Positions 13,649 through 25,913 of a stretch of DNA of 64,000 bases are shown here, piece after piece. Both the position numbers and the translations under genes were made by a program. Source of the stretch: Laguncularia racemosa (taxonomy: Eukaryota; Streptophyta; Magnoliopsida; Myrtales; Combretaceae); assembly GCA_037954665.1 (NCBI GenBank), contig JBBMOL010000013.1, positions 9,052,001 to 9,116,000 of the forward strand, in the 5' to 3' direction. The number at the start of each line of letters is the position of its first letter. Within the stretch, counting starts at the first letter, position 1. The notes beneath the pieces were generated by a model. The model did no database searches. It worked only from the letters and a program-made list of their open reading frames with translations, and was not told where the DNA came from.

Positions 13649-15060
13649 CTACATGGACCAAGCAACATTCGTTCTGTCAACGATACAGAAAGTATAATGA
13701 CCAATAGTCAGGGTGGCCAGGATGCTCCCAAAGAGACACTCGGGTCGATGCCATATATGAAGTGAAAGGTAGTCCTACACACTGCAATCAGAAGCGGAAT
13801 GGTAGAAATATATGAAGTGGCTGTGGCTCAAAGGAGCCCCAATCCTTTTTGATATGGAAGAGAATTGGTTTTCCAGGGCACACATAAGGGTGGTCATTGG
13901 TGTAGAATCTGTTAGAAAGGGGAAAGGAAAGGTAAAGATGCTAATTGTAATAGTTTCATGACTATAAAGAAATGAATGCTGATATGGCCATAATCATAGG
14001 CGATCCCTAACAGTCAAGGATGCAAGCTTAACCTGATCAAAATATAAGGATTAAATTCAATCGACACAGACAAGGATCAATATTAAGAAAGCATGTATAT
14101 AGACTTCATATCTCAAAGAAAAACAAGGAAAACAGCAGTTTTCATCGCCGCCGCCCACCCCCTCCCCCAACCTGCCTTTTGCCCAATAAGGTGATTACTC
14201 CAAACTTTGAATGACTTCTGGACACGCAATAAATATAGAATAGCTGAATCATTGTCTTAATAAGGAAAACAACGGGTGATCATGAAGCTGACACCCTTCA
14301 CCTTCCTTTGCTCCAGCTCCATCATATCAACTTGCTAAATAATTGCCTCAAGTTTGTCTTGCACATCTAGTGGCAGAACATTGAATACATCCTCTGTTTT
14401 TTCCATTCTTCTTAGCAGTTAAGTCATCGTTGGGTCGTGCTTCTTCTGCATCGCAATGCCTTCTTAAACTTTTCCACCGATGTGCTGCAAAACAACACAT
14501 TACTAGTTACCAGTCAAGTGCTATAGCCATGAAAGTCATGCATATTCATGCATCAGTCCCACAGCTTCCTCTTGCACCATAAGGTATTCAATCCACAGAA
14601 TTTGTAGACTGTCGACTGTCTGCATATTTAGCTCTCTCTATCTCTCCAACAAACCCCACTCTCACCCCAACCCCCACAAACCCCAACCGGGCGCGGTTTT
14701 ATCAGTAGCCCATTGTAGCTTTATATGTTTAGAAATGCCTTTATCAATGGACAACATGGGCCAGACATCTATCAGCAATCACATTATTTTAGAGTGTCAC
14801 TCAAGGGTTCGGTCTATACTACAACAGTGAACTTCTGTAAAATTTAATTGGTTACAGCTGGAGGAGACTTAAGGTTAATATTTTATGGCGTCAACAAATA
14901 GAGTATCTAAACAAAATTAATAAACCCAATATATGAATCCTTTTCGGATAAATTCAAAGAACTGGCCACAAAGACATAATGCGTTTAAGGAGTCCAATCG
15001 TGGTCCAGACAAGCCATATTATATATAAAATTTTGGGTGCCCTTCTTTAGTAACTTAATG
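13649..15060. other. 3' flank of PAO and intergenic region
   Basis: This starts with the PAO 3' UTR; an AATAAA at 14227-14232 is one possible poly(A) signal. The rest has no supportable complete gene. A disabled coding-like stretch on the - strand (14300-14484) is listed separately. Confidence 0.5.
14300..14484 (-). pseudogene. Unidentified broken coding-like fragment
   Basis: On the - strand a TTGTTTTGCAG that looks like a splice acceptor is followed by a frame with two stops. It reads GIAMQKKHDPTMT, stop, LLRRMEKTEDVFNVLPLDVQ and continues in an acidic, helical style to DMMELEQR after one more stop. Another frame at the 5' end reads TSVEKFKKALRCR, suggesting a frameshift. I do not recognise the family. 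It could be an old exon or retrocopy remnant, or chance. No neighbouring exon was found. Confidence 0.3.
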
Positions 15061-15082
15061 CTTCAGCATCGCAGCTGCAGCA

Positions 15083-15413
15083 ACCGTGGGTCCACAATCA
15101 CACACAAGACATTCAATTGCACACAAAACACAAGAACAGCTCCAATCGAGCGAAAGATTACCTGGAAGGAATTCTTCTACTAGGCCAACAATCTTCCAAG
15201 CACTCGCCACTCTTTGTTTCTCTCTCCTTTTCCGGATCTGATTTTTGTAACAAATTTCCTATAGCTAACTCCTAGTCTCCCTTCACTTCCTATTTATATA
15301 GTGGGCTAGGAATTACAAAAATACGCTTCAAAAAAATTACTCACAGACCATAAACTCCCTCACATCCAACCAGACTACCTCCCACTAGACCTACCTCAGG
15401 TACAACATATACA
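15083..15413. mobile_element. Diverged LTR fragment related to the gypsy 1 LTR
   Basis: The order of landmarks matches the gypsy 1 LTR that follows: GGTCCACAATCAC, a GAAAGATTAC(C/T)TGGAA-like block, CAACAATCT, a TCTCTC tract, AGATCTGATTTT-like sequence, CCTATTTATATA and AATTAC(A)AAAAATACGC. The similarity is clearly lower than between the two gypsy 1 LTRs. It directly abuts the gypsy 1 LTR at 15414, so gypsy 1 may have inserted into, or recombined with, a related solo or truncated LTR. Confidence 0.6.
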
Positions 15414-16501
15414 TGCAACATCTGTAAATCCATAATCACTTAAAGAACACACACAATAGAAGATCAACTCTGATTGAGTAGAAGATTATTTGGAAGAGTA
15501 ACATGAACCAGGCTAACAATCTCCCTTTCACGTTTTTCTCTCTCTGGCCAGATCAGATTTTGCATATCAAACTTTCTAACTCCCTCCTTTTTTCCACTCT
15601 TCTGCCTATTTATATAATAGACAAAATAATTACCAAAAATACGCTTCCCACAAAATACTAAACCATCCATACACACACACACAACACTCCCTATACCCAA
15701 CTCCACATATATTACACACACAACTACAGTACATGACACCCAAACATAACACTTACAACACACTACTAAAGTCAGGAATGTGGGGCAAGCAAAAAATTTT
15801 AGCCCGTAAAAGTTGCAGGTCATTTTAGCCCGTGCCCGCATGGCCGCGGGTCGGGGCGGGCCAACTTGCTGCAGGCACCGGTTGGCCTGCACGGCTCGCA
15901 AAAAAAAAAAAAAAACTAAAATTAGCTCACTAAACTGTTTAATATCAATAGTAAAACTAAAAGTAAAATAAGTAAATAAACTCAAAGGCAAAAGTAACAA
16001 CTAAAAAGGAGATGCAACAACAAATACAACACGAAACTTTTATATTCAAACTGTGATTTCGTACTCAATCACTGCCACTAGAATATGGAAGAAAAAAAAA
16101 AGTTTAATATTGCTTTAGAATTAAACAAATTAAATGATTGTCAAAAAAAAAAAGAGACGATAAATAAAAAAAGAGTTGATGATAAAAATAATTTTTTTAT
16201 TTTGTAAAAAAAAAAAAATTCTATACGGGGCGGGTGGAATTTTTGGACCCACAACATGTGCGGGCCAACACGAGCTGGCCCGCTTCGACTTGCAGGCCGA
16301 CTCGTTCGGCCTGCATTCCTAGCCCTACACACTACCATCACAACACATAGTACTCGTACTACACATTCACACCATCAACACATATCATACATAACAACAC
16401 AACAAACACCTATTACATAACAAATAGAACTACTTTAACCAAGTAAACACCTTTCATAAACTTTAAGTAAAGGCTTACGAAGACGTGGTCTCATTATAAT
16501 A
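15414..16501 (-). repeat. 3' LTR of gypsy 1 (interrupted by a hAT-like element)
   Basis: It matches 32070-32611 along its length once the 561-bp insertion and its 8-bp duplication are removed, leaving about 519 bp. On the + strand it runs from TGCAACATC to TCTCATTATAATA; the expected terminal CA is mutated to TA. It contains the TATTTATATAATAG block that is the likely LTR TATA box. Confidence 0.88.
15767..16327. mobile_element. hAT-type non-autonomous element, 561 bp
   Basis: A GC-rich-ended insertion with an exact 8-bp target-site duplication, CACACTAC, at 15759-15766 and 16328-16335. The intact LTR copy at 32.4 kb shows the corresponding site without the insertion. Terminal inverted repeats are TAAAGTCAGGAATGTGGG and TAGGGCTAGGAATGCAGG; the six mismatches over 18 bp are all transitions. 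Subterminal regions are rich in GGCC/GCCCG motifs, typical of plant hAT ends, while the middle is AT-rich. No transposase is encoded, so it would need a partner in trans. Confidence 0.88.
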
Positions 16502-19500
16502 CCCCCCTCTTGAAGAGTGTCCTTGTCCCCAAGGACAAATTCGGAATACAAGAGCTAGAATTCCTCAACATCGACCCAAAAATCATCATCCATCGAGCCT
16601 CCCAACCATCAAACAAGAACCTAGGGAATTTCAAAGTCACCACCACAATAAATCGACGACCCAATATCTTAGAAGGATAATGCAACTCCAAAAGTTTGTC
16701 TGAGGCCAAATTATTCGGAAGATCATAGGAAAATGGAAAAGAACCGTGAGCCTTCTTAAGGAGAGAAACATGAATTATTGGATGGAGATGACACTCATTA
16801 GGTAATTTCAATTTATAAGCTACTGCACCAATACGAACCTCAGTTTGATAAGGACCAAAATATCTTGGTTCCAACTTAGTAGTAGATTGTAGTCTTAATT
16901 TAACATTCAAAGATGATCGAAGGTGTAAAAAAACCCAATCACCTACAATATACTCAACATCTCTTCAATGCTTATTAGATTGAGAAGAATAACCCGAACT
17001 TTGATTCAAATTCTCACTTTAGCCATCCATTTTGAGATGATAAGCTATACTGAAATTTAGATTTGTGCCTTGAAGAATAAACAATTCTTGCCAAAAGTTG
17101 CTTACAAAAAGAGGATCCTAATCACTTACAATAGTGTGAGGAAGACCATGAAGCCGAACAATCTCGTTCATGAATAATCAAGCAACATATTGTGCAATAC
17201 AAAGGTGTTTCAAAAGGAGAAAATGTGCATATTTAGAGAAGCAATCTACAACCACAAAAATAACCTCATAACCTTGAGATTTGGGCAATCTAGTTAAAAG
17301 ATCCATTGAGATATCCTCTTACACTCCTATTGGAATAGGTAATGGGCTAAGAAGACCAGTTAGAGAAAGGTTTTGCAACTTTTTTCTTTGGCACACTGAA
17401 CATGAAGACACAAAATTGGAAACATTCCTTTTCATGCCAAACCAAAATAAGTTAGAAGCCAATTGTCTATAGGTTCGAACATGCCCAGCATGTCCCCCCA
17501 TAAGAGAAGAATGAAATTCATAAAGAAATATTTGAACCCACTTAGAATGAGCTGGTATAACTAGTCTATCATTATAAAATAAGGTGTCATGAAGTAATGG
17601 AATCCATGACCAACATCTTTCCCATCCCATAAGAGTTGCAATTTATGAGCCAAAAATTCATCACCCATAACTGCTCTCTTAATTTCATCTAAATCTATCC
17701 AAATTAGATCTAAAATATCTGCCAAGGCTAAATTTTCAAATTTCCTAGACAGCACATCAGTTGTGTTATTAGAAATACCAACCTTCTATTGTATGTCAAA
17801 ATCATATCCCAACAACTTAGCAAGCCAATGCTATTGTGTAAGAGTAGTAATGTCCAGGCTAACAAGAAAACGAAGACTCTTTTGATCAATCATAATCACA
17901 AACTTGCGACCCAAAAGATAAGCACGCCAATAGTTTATAACAAGTACAAATGCCATTAACTCCTTTTTATAAGTAGATTTTCCCAAAGTCTTATCCGAAA
18001 GAGCCTTTAATAAGCAATAAGCCAATGGTCTTGCATAAGAACTGCCCCCAATCTAACACCCAATGCATCACACTTGACTACAAATCGCTTGAAGAAATCC
18101 AACATGGCAAGAACCGGCACATGTACCAATGCATGTTGTAAAGATTAAAGAGCATCAGTAGCTTCCTCATTCTAAGAAAAGGAATTCTTCTTCAAGAGAT
18201 TAGTGAGTAGGTAAGTAATTTTTCCATAATCCTTAATAAATTTACGATAGTAACCGGATAGACTCAGAAATCCTCGTAATCCTTATAAAGTTTTGGGGAG
18301 AGACCAATCCAATACAGCTTTAACCTTAGAAGGATCCATACTCACTCCACTAGCAAACACGATATGACCAAGATACTTCAATGAAGTCCTTCTAAATGAA
18401 CATTTCTTTTGATTCGCAAAGAATCTGTGAGTACGCAACAATTCCAACGTTGTCCTCAAATGAGATATATGATCCTCCAAAGAACTATATACCAATATAC
18501 CATCAAAGAACACAAGGACAAGTTGATGCAAATAAGGTCAAAAGAGACCATTCATTACTGATTGGAAGGTAGTCAAAGCATTTGTCAAACCAGACATGAC
18601 TACAAATTCATAATGTTCTTGATGTGTTCCAAAAGCTGTTTTGGGTATGTTTTCTCAAGAAACCTGAATCTAATGGTATCCCGAGCGTAAATCAATTTTA
18701 GAAAACATGGAAGCACCATGGAGCTCATCCAGTAACTCATCAATAACTAGTATGGGATATTTTTCAAGAACAATAGAATCATTCAACGCCTAATAATCTA
18801 CACAAACACCAAGAACCATCCTTCTTTTTCACCAAAATAACCGAACTAAAAAATGGACTAGAACTTGGACGTATAATTCCAGCTTGCAACATATCTCTCA
18901 CAAGTAGTTCAATTTCATCCTTTTGAATTTGAGCATAGCAATAAGGGCAAACATTAATTGGACCAACACCTTCATTTAAAATTATTTTATGATCATGCAT
19001 CCAAATGGGTGGTAATCCTTTAATTTCCTCAAACACCTTAAAAAACACATGCAACAATCAGTGATGGCAGTAGGTATATCTTCGTTGTCTATCGAGCAAC
19101 ACACCATTTCTTCATTCCAAATCATACTACAATAGTCATAAACGCTTAAACATTGTAAATCTTTAAAAGAAATATTAGATTTTTTGTAAAGAAAGATCTC
19201 CTTTTAGGACAAATTGCTTTCCTCCTTATAGAGGATCTTCATAGTCATAAAAGCCCAATTGACTTTCATCTCACCCAACATTTTCAACTAAGCAATTCCC
19301 AAAATCATATCATCCCCTTGCAAGATCAACATATAACAATCTACACAAATTTCATAACCATTCACCATAATACACACATTCCTACAAATTCCATTTCAAC
19401 AAATGAGTTGCCTATCACCAAGTTTTACATGGAGTAGTTTCTACTTTTGCAATACTCAATTTTGAAACCATTGAATTAGAAATAAAATTGTGAGTACGCT

Positions 19501-20149
19501 ACTACCAATCAACACAAATATATGATGTCCATTAAGTGTACCTCGGAATTTAAAGGTATTAGGCCCATTTAGGCCATACAAAGCCAATTCTAAAAGTTCA
19601 ACTTGATGCTCTCTAACTAATTGGTCAACAACATCACCTTGCTACACTCCAAACTAAGTAGTTCCAACCCATAAATCTCCATCAACCACACATTGATCCT
19701 CTAACAACATAATTCGTAATATCTTATTTGGACACTGATGATCAGGTGAAAATGGTTTATCACAATTAAAACATAATCTCTTATTTCTCGTCCAAACATT
19801 CATGGTTAGACATTGGCTTTGGTCTACATCCCACACTCCTCTCTCCAGTCCTTCCACTAGCACCAGAAGTGCCAGATTGTTCAGGTCGTGGCCATGATGC
19901 ATGACTACTTCCAATTGGAATTGAGCTTGCTCTGTAGACATACGCCCATGCATTCCATTGTTAGGCCGAAAAGATAAAGAAACAGAAGGTCAAACCAAGT
20001 TGGTTTGAATAGGTGGTGGAGTAGAGTAAAAGTGTCCTACTCATGGTGTACTTCACTCTACCCAATCCCCTTACTTACAGTAAAGGAATGATCAAATGTT
20101 AATAAGAAAATTCCATAATTAAATTCTTACTCAACATTGAGAGCCATTT
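16502..20149 (-). pseudogene. gypsy 1 gag C-terminus and pol polyprotein, broken
   Basis: Reading on the - strand, a zinc knuckle (CFNCDKPFSPDHQC) lies at about 19.78-19.74 kb. RT begins near 19.05 kb (IIRPSSSPFFSSVILVKKKD). The RT catalytic box reads FFDGILVYS near 18.5 kb, with Gly where the second Asp is expected. RNase H follows (YKKELMAFVLVINYWRAYL) near 17.95 kb, then the integrase zinc finger (H-x-H ... CSVCQRKK) near 17.5-17.4 kb. The integrase C-terminus (PRYFGPYQTEVRIGAVAYKL) and a chromodomain-like segment run to about 16.5 kb. Many stops and frameshifts separate these pieces, so no protein can be made. Confidence 0.85.
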
Positions 20150-20725
20150 TATTAGTCAACAACCTGCCACCACTCCTATGAAAGTATACACACACAAGAA
20201 TAAGAGGAAGGATCAACGGAGTGGACTTCCCAACATCCGAGTCTAAAGGAAATGTGTCAAGCCAAGTATCCATGCTGTAAGAATGTGTGTGTGTCATGTA
20301 GCCTTTGTGTGTGTATGTGTGTGTGGTGTAGTCTATGTGTGTGCATAGTGGTCTCTGTGCGTGGGGTAGAGAGCTGCAGGAATTGTGCAAATGTGTACAG
20401 GGGCAATTAGGATCATGCCATGTAGGGATAGTTGTTAGGATATGGCATGTGGATATAGTAGTGGGAGTAAAAATAGGAATGTGGTTAGTAACTACCTCCT
20501 TCCCCCTCAATTTTTAGATGTACTTAACAACAAAAGAAAAAGAAATCAAGGACTGACTTTTGAATCCAAATTAAACACCTTGTAAGAGATCTAGGGTTCT
20601 TTCTAACGAGCCCTCACTTTAGGCAATCATAGGGAAACAGGGGCGAGATTCTCGTTCTAAGGGAATATAGCCCAATTCAAATCTTCAACAACCGATAACT
20701 AGGTCCTCAAAAAGATCCACTAACA
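20150..20725 (+). repeat. 5' LTR of gypsy 2
   Basis: A 576-bp direct repeat of 25110-25654. It starts TATTAGTCAACAACC (first base pair TG mutated to TA) and ends GATCCACTAACA. It contains a GT-rich stretch near 20280-20345 that is shorter in the other copy, which explains part of the length difference. Confidence 0.9.
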
Positions 20726-20744
20726 TATTGATATCAAAGCTAGG

Positions 20745-23700
20745 CATGGAGGACTTGAGGAAGATATAGCAACAATTGGAGACTCTTATGGCAATGTATT
20801 AGGAGGATAGGTCGTGCATGGCGTGAATGGAAGCCCAACGAAAGCAATTGGCAACATAGGTGGAGACTCTGTCAAGAGAAGGGTCGACGTCCAAGCAACC
20901 TGAGCAGACGTAGGAGACTGGAGATGATGCTTAGGTGGAAGATCGACGTGAACATGGCCCGACAGTTCCCAACTACACCAAATGGGACTTCCCTAAGTAT
21001 GATGGGAGCACTGATCCTCTGGCATGGCTTAACCATAGCAAGCAATTCTTCAAACACTGGCTCATGAGGGATGAGGGTAAGGTGGAACTCGCAACATTCC
21101 ACCTAGAAGGGGATGCACAGTTGTGGTTCATGAAACTGGAGCATGAAAACGCAGTAGGGAGTTGGTTAGAGTTCAAGTGCCTATGTGACTTAAGGTTTGA
21201 GCCACTCATCCAAAGCAATAAAATAGGGGAATTGGCTAAATTGAGGCAAGTGACCATGGTAGACAATTACCAACGACAGTTTCAACAGCTATTTGCGCAA
21301 ATCGCGATACCCACAACTGAGAACGAGATTGGTATCTTCATCAATGGGTTAAAGGAGTTCATTGCGGTGGAAGTTGAACTCCACTGGCCTTCGAGCCTTT
21401 CGGAGGCCATGAGCCTTGTAAGGTTGTATGAGAAGCGAGGTCCACTGGTTAGAGATGACCTAAGGGGAAAACCACACCTACCAGCCACCAAGCCAGGGGT
21501 GATGTAACCACCCTTCATCAGGAGGCTGAGTAAACCTAATCTAGAGGAACGCTGAGCCAAAGGTCTATGCTTCAACTGTGATGAGCCTTTCATAGTGGGA
21601 TATAATTGCAAGTGGCTCTTTTGGTTAGAATGTGAAGAGGAAGAGATTAAGTTGCAACCAAGGGGAGGAGAGAATCAAAGGGAGGAAACTAAAGGCGAAC
21701 TGGAAATCTCACTCCAAGCCATGGTAAAGTTGGCAAAGGCTTAAAAGATGAAGGTGTTGGGACATGTTTTGGGGCAAGAGACAAGGGCACTAGTGGATTC
21801 GGGAAGCACCTTCAACACCCCCTTAGTGTCATAAGTAGGCTTACGAGTAGAGCCTCATGCCAAGCTGCAGGTAGTGTTCGCCAATGGAGAAAGAATCAAA
21901 AGTGAAGGCATTTGTCGAGGGGTACCTTTGCTAGTCAATGGAGTTTTGTTCCACTTATATTTGTATTCCTTACCTTTGTGCAGAGTAGGAGTTGTCCTAG
22001 GGGTCAATTGGCTGAAATCCCTTAGACTAATTGCATAGGATTTCTCTTCCATAAGGATGACATTCCAACAAGGGGTTAAGATGATTAGACTACAGGGGAT
22101 AGTAAGGTCATCAAAACCACTAAGGCTCACTGCAGCCATCAAGGAAACCGATCAAACACATGAATTACAGCAGCTTCTCACCACTTTTGGGGTTGTCTTC
22201 TAAACCCCACAAGGTCTCCCTCTACCTCGATCATGTGACCATACCATCAACCTCCTACCTGAAACACCACCCATAGTGGTCCGGCCCTACCGTTACCCCC
22301 ACAACCAAAAAGACGAGATTGAGCAATAATGTGAGGAGATGCTTAACCAAGGGATCATTCGGCCCAGTCGCTCACCCTACTCCTCTCTCGTGCTGCCAGT
22401 TTGGAAGGCAGATCACACTTGGCGCTTTTGCGTCGATTACAATGCCTTGAACAAAAAAACCATTAAGGATAAATTCCCAATTTCGGTGATTAAGGAACTA
22501 TTGGAAGAATTACATAGGGCGTCCTACTTCTCCAAGCTAGATTTGGCCTCAAGGTATCATCAAGTAAGGATGTGGCCAACAGATGTAGAAAAGATAGCCT
22601 TCTGCACTCATCACGGCCATTTCGAATTCTTAGTCATGCTCTTCGAGCTCACCAATGCCCCCTCTACCTTCTAAGACCTCATGAATGAGGTATTCAAGGG
22701 ATTCCTTAGGAAATTTGTTTTAGTGTTTTTTGATGATATCCTCGTCTACAGTTGCACTTGGGTAGAGCACCTATAGCACATCAACCTGGTCCTCTACATG
22801 CTTAATTAGCACCAACTATTCCTTAAAAGGTCTAAGTGCAACTTCGGACAAAAGCAAGTGGCTTATCTCAACCATCGGATCTCTGCTGCAAGTGTGGAAG
22901 ATTACCCCCAAAAGATTGCAACAGTACAAACTTGGCCAAAACCGGCAACCATCATAGCCTTGCGAAGATTCTTAAGACTGAATGGTACCATCGCAGATTC
23001 ATTCGAAATTATGGTATGATCACGGAACCATTGACGAAGATGCTACGTAGAAATAGTTTTGTATGGACGAAAGAGTCAGATCGAGCCTTTGTCATGTTAA
23101 GAAATGCCTTAACCCAAACCTCGGTGTTGAGACTCCCAAATTTTTCACAGACATTCACAATTGAATGTGATGCATCCGATAGTGGCATCGAGGTTATCTT
23201 ACAGCAAGAATAGCAACCCATTTCTTTCTTCAATCGCCCCTCCGCATAGTGACACCTCAAGTTACTAGCGTATGAGAAGGAATTGATCGGCTTAACAAAG
23301 GCAGAGAGGCATTGGAGGGCCTACTTGTAGGGAAGGCGGTTCCTTGTCAAGACGGATCACTATAATTTAAAGTTTCTCTTGGAGTAACGGATCACTACCT
23401 CGCCCCAACAGTATTGGTTCAGAAAGTTAATGGGGTTTGATTTTGATATCTAATACCAACTCGGAAGACATACTGAGTAACTGATGCCCTTTCCTGCCAA
23501 GAGGAAGTTGGAGCCGAAAGCTTTGCCCTGTTCACCCCGCAACTACATCCGTTTGACCTGATCAAGGACGAGACCACCACTTCCCCCACAATGCAAGAGC
23601 TTTGCCAGCAAATCCGCAACAACCTAAAGGGTCCTCAACAACGCCTAGAAGCAGGCTTCGTTCTTTACAAAGATCGAGTATATTTGGAGCCGAACTCCGC

Positions 23701-24967
23701 ACTTTACTCCACTATTATGTAAACCATCCACGACCAATGCCACGAAGGCCATCAATGTACACTCTATCGCATTAGTTGGGACTTCTACTAGAAGGGCATA
23801 AATCGACAAGTAAGAGACCTGATACGCGCTTGCACTTCCAAAAACACAAGGCCGAACACCTCAAGCCAGCAGGCCTCCTACAACCCTTGCCAATGCCCTA
23901 CTAAGTTTGGTCAGACATCTCAATGGACTTCATCGACGCTCTTCCTCCATCTTATGGGAAAACTACCCTCTTAGTGATAGTGGATCGTTTTTCTAAATAC
24001 GCCCACTTCATTCTCATCAGTCACCTCTACACTGCTGTTTCAATTGCCAAGATTTTCTTCGACATGGTTTTCTGCCTTCACGGACTTCCCAAGACTATTG
24101 TTAATGACAGGTATGTCACATTCACTAGCTTATTTTGGTAAGAGCTCTTCAAACTCAGTGGCACCAAGCTGTTTGTTTCATCCGCCTATCACTCCCAAAG
24201 TGATAGCCAAATTAAAGTGGTCAATCATACCATTGAGATGTACCTCTGTTGCTTTATTAGTGACCGACCTTGCCGCTAGATTGACTGGATCCCTTGGGCC
24301 AAGTATTACTATAACACGGGGTATCACTCATCCCTCAAGAGCACCCCCTTTCAGGTAGTCTACGGCTGCCCTCCTCCATACCTTATCTCCTATACTTCCA
24401 ACCAAACCAAATTAGAAGCGGTAGATCAGGCTCTGATGGATCAAGATGTTGTACTTAAGGATTTGTGCAACTAACTACTACATGCCCAACACCTCATGAA
24501 AGTCCAATATGATTCCAAACACAAGGAGGTTTCTTTCAATCCCAGTGACTTAGTCTTCCTTAAATTACAACATACCGCTAATCTTCACTATCAACTGCCA
24601 AAACTCACAGCCTCTCTCCAAAGTTTTTAGGCCCTTTCCCAGTAGATGCATGTATTGGGTCTGTCACATACAAACTGCACCTACCCCTAACCAACAAACT
24701 CAACCCAGTATTCCATGTCTCCAGTCTCAAGCGCTTCATAAGCTAAACCCCTGCTCAGCCCAGTGTACCCCTCACTAGTCAAGGACACGTAGTGCCGTCA
24801 CTGCAAGCCATCCTCCAAGCTCGCTACAGCAACTCTCAGCCTAAAGTCTTGATCCATTAAGAAAGATACTCCCCTGCTAAAGTGTCCTAAGAAGATGTGA
24901 CGATGATATGTCATCACTACACTCACTTTGCACCTGAGGTCAGGCGCCATCTTGAGGGAGGGAGCCA
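20745..24967 (+). pseudogene. gypsy 2 gag-pol polyprotein, broken
   Basis: Gag spans 20745 to about 21770; the longest open piece (20935-21507) includes WDFPKYDGSTDPLAWLNH and a zinc knuckle CFNCDEPF follows near 21570. Aspartic protease ALVDSGSTF lies near 21790. RT has IIRPSRSPYSSLVLPVWK near 22355, FSKLDLASRYHQVRM near 22530 and an intact FFDDILVYS near 22728. RNase H has FTIECDASDSG near 23153. Integrase has SMDFIDALPPSYGKTTLLVI from about 23920. A chromodomain-like tail (VLIH, stop, ERYSPAKVS, stop, ED) ends before the right LTR. Numerous in-frame stops, mostly TAG/TAA where relatives have CAG, CAA or TGG, make it non-functional. Confidence 0.87.
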
Positions 24968-25109
24968 TGTTAGTCAACAACCTACCACCACTCCTATGAA
25001 AGTATACACATGCAAGAATAAGAGGAACGATCAGTAGAGTGGACTTCCCAGCATCCGAGTCTAAAGGGAATGTGTCAAAGCCAGGTGTCCATCTTGAGGG
25101 AGGGAGCCA
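24968..25109 (+). repeat. Duplicated LTR start and polypurine tract beside the gypsy 2 3' LTR
   Basis: The sequence CTTGAGGGAGGGAGCCATGTTAGTCAACAACC-like (two halves) occurs twice, with LTR starts at 24968 and 25110, 142 bp apart. The first copy stops after about 125 bp, at GTGTCAAAGCCAGGTGTCC, and then the polypurine tract restarts. This is a tandem duplication of polypurine tract plus the first part of the LTR. Confidence 0.85.
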
Positions 25110-25654
25110 TGTTAGTCAACAACCTGCCACATCTCCTATGAAAGTATACACACGTAAGAATAGGAGGAAAGATTAGCTGAGTGGACTTCCCAACATCCGA
25201 GTCTAAGGGGAATGTGTCAAAGCTAAGTGTCCATGTTGTAGGAATGTGTGCATGTCGTGTAGTCTGTGTGTGTGCATAGTGGTCTACGTGTATAGGGTAG
25301 AGAGCTGTCGAAATTGAGCAAATGTGTATAAGGGCAATTAGGATCATGCCATGTAAGGATAGTTGTTAGGATATGGCATGTGGATAAAGTAGTGGGAGTA
25401 AAAATAGGAAGGTGGTTAGTAACTACCTCCATCCCCCTCAATTTCTGGATGTACTTAACAACAAAAGAAAAAGGAATCAAGGACTGACTTTTGAATCCAA
25501 ATTAAACACCTTGTAAGAGATCTAGGGTTCTCTCTAATGAGCCCTCACTTTAGGCAATCATAAGGAAACAGGGGCGAGATTCTTTCCAAGGGAATAAAGC
25601 TCGATTCGAATCTTCAACAACCGGTAACTAGGTCCTCGAAAAGATCCACTAACA
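25110..25654 (+). repeat. 3' LTR of gypsy 2
   Basis: A 545-bp direct repeat of 20150-20725, from TGTTAGTCAACAACC to GATCCACTAACA, followed by the CATTT target-site duplication. Confidence 0.9.
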
Positions 25655-25773
25655 CATTTCCACTGCTTTGACCACCATAATAGGACCTAAAGTCCTCACT
25701 CTTAACTTCATTTCATCTCATAGACCATAAAAAAAATAGCCTAAAAATTGTAGCTCAATCATTTGAGGTACTT
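25655..25773 (-). pseudogene. gypsy 1 gag fragment between two insertions
   Basis: On the - strand this short piece reads VPQMIELQFLGYFFYGL, stop, DEMKLRVRTLGPIMVVKAVEM. This continues the gag frame of 31270-31951 (which ends EEFEALTS) once LINE 1 is removed. It is bounded on the other side by the gypsy 2 insertion. Confidence 0.75.
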
Positions 25774-25913
25774 TTTGTTTCGGTAATTCATTATTTATTG
25801 ATTAGAGATAAAGATACATCCGTCAAAGACGATTACATCACGATACAACACTAGTAACTATTCTATTACAACTTTAGTACCATACTTATAGTAGTTGGTA
25901 CAAACTGGCCCTA

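Larger units (their letters stand above)
20150..25654 (+). mobile_element. Ty3/gypsy retrotransposon (gypsy 2), degenerate
   Basis: Inserted in the gag region of gypsy 1 with a perfect 5-bp target-site duplication, CATTT (20145-20149 and 25655-25659). The left LTR is 20150-20725. The right LTR is 25110-25654, preceded by a duplicated LTR start at 24968-25109. After the left LTR, TTGATATCAAAGC near 20728-20740 resembles an initiator-Met tRNA primer site. A purine-rich GAGGGAGGGAGCCA precedes the right LTR. Domains run gag, protease, RT, RNase H, integrase, chromodomain-like on the + strand. Its opposite orientation and position show that it landed after gypsy 1. Confidence 0.92.

Noticed and set aside
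15464..16000. A 178-codon - strand open frame
   Set aside because: It crosses the junction between the gypsy 1 LTR and the hAT-like insertion and has no recognisable domain, so it arose by chance.
20280..20345. GT-rich stretch that might be taken for an independent microsatellite locus
   Set aside because: It lies within the gypsy 2 LTR and is present, shorter, in the other LTR, so it is part of that element.
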